A stretch of DNA of 8,654 bases from Elusimicrobiota bacterium (GTDB lineage Bacteria; Elusimicrobiota; Elusimicrobia; O2-12-FULL-59-9), in the NCBI GenBank assembly GCA_016206405.1, contig JACQRQ010000155.1, positions 1 through 8,654 on the forward strand, given 5' to 3'. A program made the translations under genes and the position numbers. This document shows positions 4,836 through 8,654 of the stretch, piece by piece. Every line of letters begins with the position of its first letter. Within the stretch, counting starts at the first letter, position 1. Under the pieces are notes generated by a model. That model saw only the letters and a list, made by a program, of their open reading frames with translations. It was not told where the DNA came from and made no database searches.

Positions 4836-7394
4836 ATGCGATATTGGGTCTATTTGGAAGGCCGGATATTGGGGCCTTACTCTGCGCAGGAACTTCCACT
4901 GCAAATTCCGGAATTTTCCCCCGGCACGCTGCTCTGCCCCGAAGGCAGCTCCGGCGAACAAGAAGGCGATTGGCGCCGCGCCGAATCCTTCGTTGAGCTC
5001 AAGGATTTATTTTATGTCAAAAGCGCGGTCGGCTCCTCGGGCGAACTTCCCGCCGAGGAAGGAATTTCCGCAGCCGGCCTCAATCCCATGGATCCCGGCC
5101 CGTTCTTCGAGGAAAGCCTGCCGGAAATCAGCTTTCATGAGCAATATCGCAGCAGCATTCAGGAAATCGAGGTAAAAAACGCGTTGTTTCAAAAGACCCA
5201 TCACAAGCTCGATCAGTTGGAAAACCGATTGCTTGAAACCCAGAGTCTTTTTACCAGCCACAGGGAGCACACCAAAAAGGCATTAGAAAAAACCAGGCAG
5301 GCCTTGGAGGAGCTCCAAACCCAAATCAGCCAGGGCTCCGTTCGCCTGAAGGAATCTCTAAATTTGGATGAAAAATTCCGGTCCTTGGAAAGCGACCTGA
5401 ACCGGAAACTTGAGCTTCAGCTTGAACAGACGACGGCCCTGGAAGCGCGGATAAAGCAGCTCACGGAAATCAACGACCGGCAGGCCGATGAGATCGCCTC
5501 CCTCAAACAAGAAAAAGACAAGGGCGCCTTCAGCAAAGGATTTGCCCTGCCCAAGCTCAACCTCGCGGGGGACACCGCCCTCAAGAAAAAAAGCGCCGAG
5601 GCTCCGCAAATAGAGCGGCAAGAGCAGGCGGCGATTGCGCCCGAGGAGGCCTCCGAGGTTCCCGCGCCTTTCGCCGGGGATTTTCCGGAATTGACCCTGG
5701 AGGAATCCAAGCAGTTACAGGACGAAACTCTCCTTCAGCCTTCCGGAACGGCGCTGGAGGACGCTCAGGCCTCGGCGGCCGCGGAAACGGCCGCGGATTT
5801 GCCTACCGCCGGCGCCTCCGAGGAGTTTTTCGCTCCGCCGGCGCTTGAAACCTTCACCGGCCGTTTCCAAGACATAGCCTTTGAGGAGGCGCCCCCCTCC
5901 CCGGAGATCGCGCGCGAGGCCCCTTACGATTTCATGCGCCTGCTCGAATTGAAAAGCGAGCCGTTTCTGAAACAAAGTCAGGCTTTTGTCCCGGCGCCGG
6001 CCTCGCCGGCGCCGGCCGAACCGCCGCCTCCCGAAGCCGCTCCCGCGGCGGCGCCCGTTCCCGAGGAAGCAGGTCAAACTTTGAGCTTCATGGGACAGCC
6101 TATCGACGAAAACTCGCCCCTGGCGTTTCAAATGCCGCGCCTGGAGCCGGTGAAACCTCAACTCCCGGAATCGGAGCCCCTCGCCGAAAGCGCCGGCCGG
6201 CCGCCTGCTCCGGCAGCCGATAGGGGCGCGCCACCCGACGCTCCGATCAAGGCCGAACCCGCCGTTCAATCGCCTCCGGAGCTTCCCGAATGGAACCTCC
6301 CTGAAACCGTTTTTTCGCCTCCCCCAAGCCCGCAATTCTCCGGAGTTTCCGGCTCCCAACCGCCGTCTTTGGTCCCCATCGAAGCTGGAGGGCCTCAGGC
6401 GGCGGCTGCGCCGGTCTCAACGACGCCGCCCGGAGGACAAGCCCCGGCCGCCGGCGAGCGAGAAAAAGCGCAGACCGCCGTTCCAGCGCAAATAAAAAAA
6501 CCGCCGGCTAAGAGTCCTGAAGCTCCGAAACCGGCTCCCAAAAAGAAATCCAAAAATTTTGTCTTGGGCGTGCTGTTGGCCATGGTAGGCTGCCTTTTCG
6601 TCACGCTGTACTTGTTTTTAAAGGACACCGAAAAGATGGAAATCAATTCTCTTATTCCGGCCATGACGGGATTTCAAGAAAGCCCGCCTCCCGCAAGGAA
6701 CATTCCTCCGGCCGCGGTCCCCGCGGTCTCCAAAGTTTCTCAACAACCGCCGGAAATCTCTTCTCCGGCCTCGCCTGAGCAGCTCCCGCAAAAGCTGCCG
6801 CCGCAGGCGCCCGAGACCCAGACCGCCCCCGCCGCTCCCGCCCTCTCCTCCCGCCGGGAGTTCATATCGGACGACATCAGAAAAGCCATTGATTTCGTGA
6901 AAAATCATCCTTTGGATTCCGGCCGGGGAACCATCGAAAAATGGCTGAACTCCTCGTTCCTTAACTCCCCCCGGGACGGCCACAACGCCGGTTGGTCGGC
7001 GGTCCCGCTGGGCGACGCAAAAACTTTCATGGTCAGGTTCGAGGTCTCCAAAGCCAACTCCGCCACCAACGGCACGATCATCCAGGCCAAGTATATCTTC
7101 GAGGTTGATTTAAGGAAAAAGACGATCAGCGGAACCAGCCCTTCGGCCCGGGACCTCCTGAAAGGCATGGCCTCCCCCGCTCCGTTAACTCCCGCCGACC
7201 CCAAGCCTTCCAAATCCCGCGGCCGCAAAGTAAAACCTGCCGCGCCGCCGGTCTCCGCCGCGCAAAAACCGCCTGAAAATAAGGCAATGCCCGGAATTTC
7301 GGATACGGCGGAGGAAACATCCGATGAGCTTTCCTCCGATGAGTTGCCGGCGGGCGAAGGAGACGATTATCTGCCGGAGGAGCCGTCGGAATAG
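4836..7394 (+). CDS. GYF-like/coiled-coil/Pro-rich single-span membrane protein, function unknown
   Basis: An 852-residue modular protein I cannot assign to a pathway. Residues 1-56 form a GYF_2-like domain (YWVYLEGRILGPYSAQEL, then LLCPEGSSGEQEGDWRRAE). A charged coiled coil follows at about 105-228. A low-complexity Pro/Ala/Glu linker covers 255-570, and a basic KKKSK patch precedes one membrane span at 575-595. A second Pro-rich linker runs to 670, then a compact C-terminal domain (674-775) with a helical start and a beta-rich KYIFEVDLRKKTISG segment, and finally an acidic tail. The basic patch predicts a cytoplasmic N-terminus and an extracytoplasmic C-terminus, so it could link cytosolic proteins to the envelope (inference). 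The start is ATG 4836, with GGTGAGGA ending 10 nt upstream. The frame stays open back to 4422, but that extension crosses the repeats and I reject it. Confidence 0.85.
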   Translation: MRYWVYLEGRILGPYSAQELPLQIPEFSPGTLLCPEGSSGEQEGDWRRAESFVELKDLFYVKSAVGSSGELPAEEGISAAGLNPMDPGPFFEESLPEISFHEQYRSSIQEIEVKNALFQKTHHKLDQLENRLLETQSLFTSHREHTKKALEKTRQALEELQTQISQGSVRLKESLNLDEKFRSLESDLNRKLELQLEQTTALEARIKQLTEINDRQADEIASLKQEKDKGAFSKGFALPKLNLAGDTALKKKSAEAPQIERQEQAAIAPEEASEVPAPFAGDFPELTLEESKQLQDETLLQPSGTALEDAQASAAAETAADLPTAGASEEFFAPPALETFTGRFQDIAFEEAPPSPEIAREAPYDFMRLLELKSEPFLKQSQAFVPAPASPAPAEPPPPEAAPAAAPVPEEAGQTLSFMGQPIDENSPLAFQMPRLEPVKPQLPESEPLAESAGRPPAPAADRGAPPDAPIKAEPAVQSPPELPEWNLPETVFSPPPSPQFSGVSGSQPPSLVPIEAGGPQAAAAPVSTTPPGGQAPAAGEREKAQTAVPAQIKKPPAKSPEAPKPAPKKKSKNFVLGVLLAMVGCLFVTLYLFLKDTEKMEINSLIPAMTGFQESPPPARNIPPAAVPAVSKVSQQPPEISSPASPEQLPQKLPPQAPETQTAPAAPALSSRREFISDDIRKAIDFVKNHPLDSGRGTIEKWLNSSFLNSPRDGHNAGWSAVPLGDAKTFMVRFEVSKANSATNGTIIQAKYIFEVDLRKKTISGTSPSARDLLKGMASPAPLTPADPKPSKSRGRKVKPAAPPVSAAQKPPENKAMPGISDTAEETSDELSSDELPAGEGDDYLPEEPSE

Positions 7395-7407
7395 CCTTCG
7401 TCACTTA

Positions 7408-7436
7408 TTGCGGCCCGCATGCGAGTTTGATAGAAT
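7408..7436 (+). promoter_or_regulatory. extended -10 promoter for the CbiX-like gene
   Basis: TAGAAT (7431-7436, 5 of 6) is preceded by TGA, making an extended -10 element (7428-7436). A weak -35, TTGCGG (7408-7413), lies 17 bp upstream. The expected transcription start is near 7443, only about 8 nt before ATG 7451, so the message would be nearly leaderless. This fits the absence of a Shine-Dalgarno sequence ahead of that ATG. Confidence 0.45.
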
Positions 7437-7450
7437 TCACTTCGTCATCC

Positions 7451-8536
7451 ATGCGGCCCCCAAGGAAAAAACCCCGCTATCCCGGAAATTCGGCTGTCTT
7501 GATTTTGAGCCTGCTCCTATGCGCCGCGGCCGCCATTAAGGCCCCGGCGTCGGGCCTCCTTCCGGCATCCACCGGCGCCCCCCCCACCGCCGGATCAGCG
7601 CCTCTGGCGCCCCAGGTGCCGCGAGCTCTGGGAACGGCGGGAATCATACTTTTGGCGCATGGCGGAACCCCTCCGTGGGAAGATGAGGTTCTCAAACTCA
7701 AGCGCGCCCTTAAAGGCGCCTACCCCACGGCGGTCGCCTTCGGCATGGCCGATACCCGCACGATTCAACAAGCGATCGACGAAATATCCAAAGAAAACGT
7801 CAACCGCCTCATCGTCGTCCCCCTCTTTGTCTGTTCCTATTCCTCCATCCTTTCGCACACACGCTATGTGCTGGGCCTCAGCCCCAACCCCTCCACGGAG
7901 CTGATGAGAGATTTGCGCCGGGTGGAGCGCGCCGGGCACTCCCACTCGATCTCCATGGATCGAATTCGCACCCGCCTGCCGCTGGTGCTCACGCCGGCCC
8001 TGGACTCTCATCCTTTGGCCGCCGAAATCATTTTAGACCGGGCCAAGACCTTAAGCCGGGACCCCGGCCGAGAGACGCTGTTTTTGATAGGCCACGGCCC
8101 GGTTTCGGAAGCCGACAACCGGCGCTGGCTGGAGGTTATGTCGCGCTTGGGGAAGGGAATCAACGCTTTGGCCCGCCGGCAAAACCTGCAGCCCTTCAAA
8201 ACAATCATCTCGGGCACTCTGCGCGACGACGCCCCGGCGACGGTCAAAGAAAGAGCTCGCGGCCTATTGCGCGCCCAATTGCGGGCGGCCGGAAAAAACA
8301 GCCGGGTCATCGTGGTCCCGTGCCTGATCGCTCAGGGCGGGATTGAAAGCCGCATCGGCGAGGCGCTCAAGGGCCTGCCGTACCTTTGGAACGGCCAGAC
8401 GTTCGCGCCGCATCCGAATCTGGAGCGCTGGGTCATGGAAATGGCCCGGGAAGCGGAGCGCGCCGAGTCCAAACGGCGGGACGATCCCGCGGCGGACGGT
8501 TTTCAAGGCGCGCCGTCCCCGACGGAAAAACTATGA
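7451..8536 (+). CDS. exported two-repeat CbiX/SirB-like (chelatase-fold) protein
   Basis: A 361-residue protein with a signal peptide: basic RPPRKKPR, hydrophobic AVLILSLLLCAAAA, likely cleavage in the A/S/G-rich stretch after residue 30. Two CbiX-type halves follow. The first has LLAHGG (His70) and VVPLFVCSYSS (126-132 region) followed by His136. The second has LIGHGP (His215), LRDDAP (257-262) and VVPCLIAQGGIESRI (288-302). Known: CbiX/SirB proteins insert metal into sirohydrochlorin, but cytosolic enzymes carry no signal peptide. This longer exported type recurs in several phyla without proven activity. From memory, homologues usually read SSHSS where this protein has CSYSS, so a likely metal-binding His is Tyr130 here. 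I chose ATG 7451 over TTG 7427 because the promoter would exclude the latter. No tetrapyrrole biosynthesis gene is nearby. It ends 28 bp before thyX. Confidence 0.8.
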   Translation: MRPPRKKPRYPGNSAVLILSLLLCAAAAIKAPASGLLPASTGAPPTAGSAPLAPQVPRALGTAGIILLAHGGTPPWEDEVLKLKRALKGAYPTAVAFGMADTRTIQQAIDEISKENVNRLIVVPLFVCSYSSILSHTRYVLGLSPNPSTELMRDLRRVERAGHSHSISMDRIRTRLPLVLTPALDSHPLAAEIILDRAKTLSRDPGRETLFLIGHGPVSEADNRRWLEVMSRLGKGINALARRQNLQPFKTIISGTLRDDAPATVKERARGLLRAQLRAAGKNSRVIVVPCLIAQGGIESRIGEALKGLPYLWNGQTFAPHPNLERWVMEMAREAERAESKRRDDPAADGFQGAPSPTEKL

Positions 8537-8564
8537 TTATCCCTTGCCCCGATGGGACGCGCGC

Positions 8565-8654
8565 ATGACCCGCCAGCTTTCGCTCCCCGATAAAATCTCC
8601 GTTCTGGACAAGGGCTTCGTCCGCTTGGTGGATGCCATGGGAGACGATGCCGCC
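8565..8654 (+). CDS. thyX: flavin-dependent thymidylate synthase ThyX, N-terminus only
   Basis: Only the first 30 codons are inside the window. The translation contains VLDKGFVRLVDAMGDDAA (residues 13-30), which matches the characteristic ThyX N-terminus in which the motif 'LDKGFVxLVDxMGDD' leads into the ARVS region. ThyX makes dTMP from dUMP using methylene-tetrahydrofolate and reduced FAD, replacing ThyA in organisms that lack it. The start is ATG 8565. A weak GATGGGA lies about 8 nt upstream. It begins 28 bp after the CbiX-like gene on the same strand and may be co-transcribed with it, though no functional link is evident. The ARVS and RHRxxS signature regions fall beyond the edge and cannot be checked. 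Confidence 0.85.
   Translation, partial: MTRQLSLPDKISVLDKGFVRLVDAMGDDAA

Noticed and set aside
5991..6017. Tandem CCGGCGCCGGCC repeats, each palindromic
   Set aside because: They encode the PAPASPAPA stretch of the Pro-rich linker and are explained by coding of low-complexity protein.
5715..6359. 214-codon minus-strand frame inside the Pro-rich part of the GYF-like gene
   Set aside because: Its Arg/Gly repeats are the reverse reading of Pro/Ala codons, so it is a composition artefact.

Overview
The window looks like chromosomal DNA of a GC-rich, double-membraned (Gram-negative type) bacterium. It holds a DsbD/ScsB-type transmembrane reductase, a lipoprotein-like periplasmic redoxin and several proteins with signal or membrane segments. 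TTG starts appear to be used. The short GYF-like N-terminus of the large plus-strand protein resembles a domain I associate with Elusimicrobiota. That placement is a low-to-moderate confidence inference, because the window contains no rRNA or other phylogenetic marker. I see no integrase, transposase, tRNA, rRNA, phage gene or CRISPR array.

Left part (1-4379), all on the minus strand. Read in the direction of transcription: a ScsB/DsbD-like electron carrier (4379-2385), a redoxin of the single-Cys 'CPYV' type (2339-1719), then a recognisable sigma70-type promoter (1663-1635). That promoter leads a second unit: a receiver-only response regulator (about 1555-1094), a small single-span membrane protein of unknown function (1071-598) and an M50-type membrane metalloprotease (589 to beyond the left edge). 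The first two genes form a plausible envelope thiol-redox pair, with DsbD passing cytosolic electrons to the redoxin. The last three are tightly packed (22 and 8 bp gaps) and probably co-transcribed.

Centre (4380-4835): a divergent intergenic region of about 455 bp, the most unusual stretch here. It holds a direct repeat next to the dsbD start, two inverted clusters of a degenerate 8-bp unit (AGTGGTAN), a candidate plus-strand promoter (4582-4609), and then five consecutive inverted repeats within 200 bp. They end just before the start of the next gene. This is either a structured 5' leader RNA or a non-coding repeat element inserted between the divergent genes.

Right part (4836-8654), all on the plus strand. 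First is an 852-residue protein with a GYF-like N-terminal domain, a coiled coil, a long Pro/Ala/Glu-rich stretch, one membrane span and an extracytoplasmic C-terminal domain that I do not recognise. Next is an exported two-repeat CbiX/SirB-like (chelatase-fold) protein with its own extended -10 promoter. Last is the first 30 codons of thyX (flavin-dependent thymidylate synthase), cut by the window edge.
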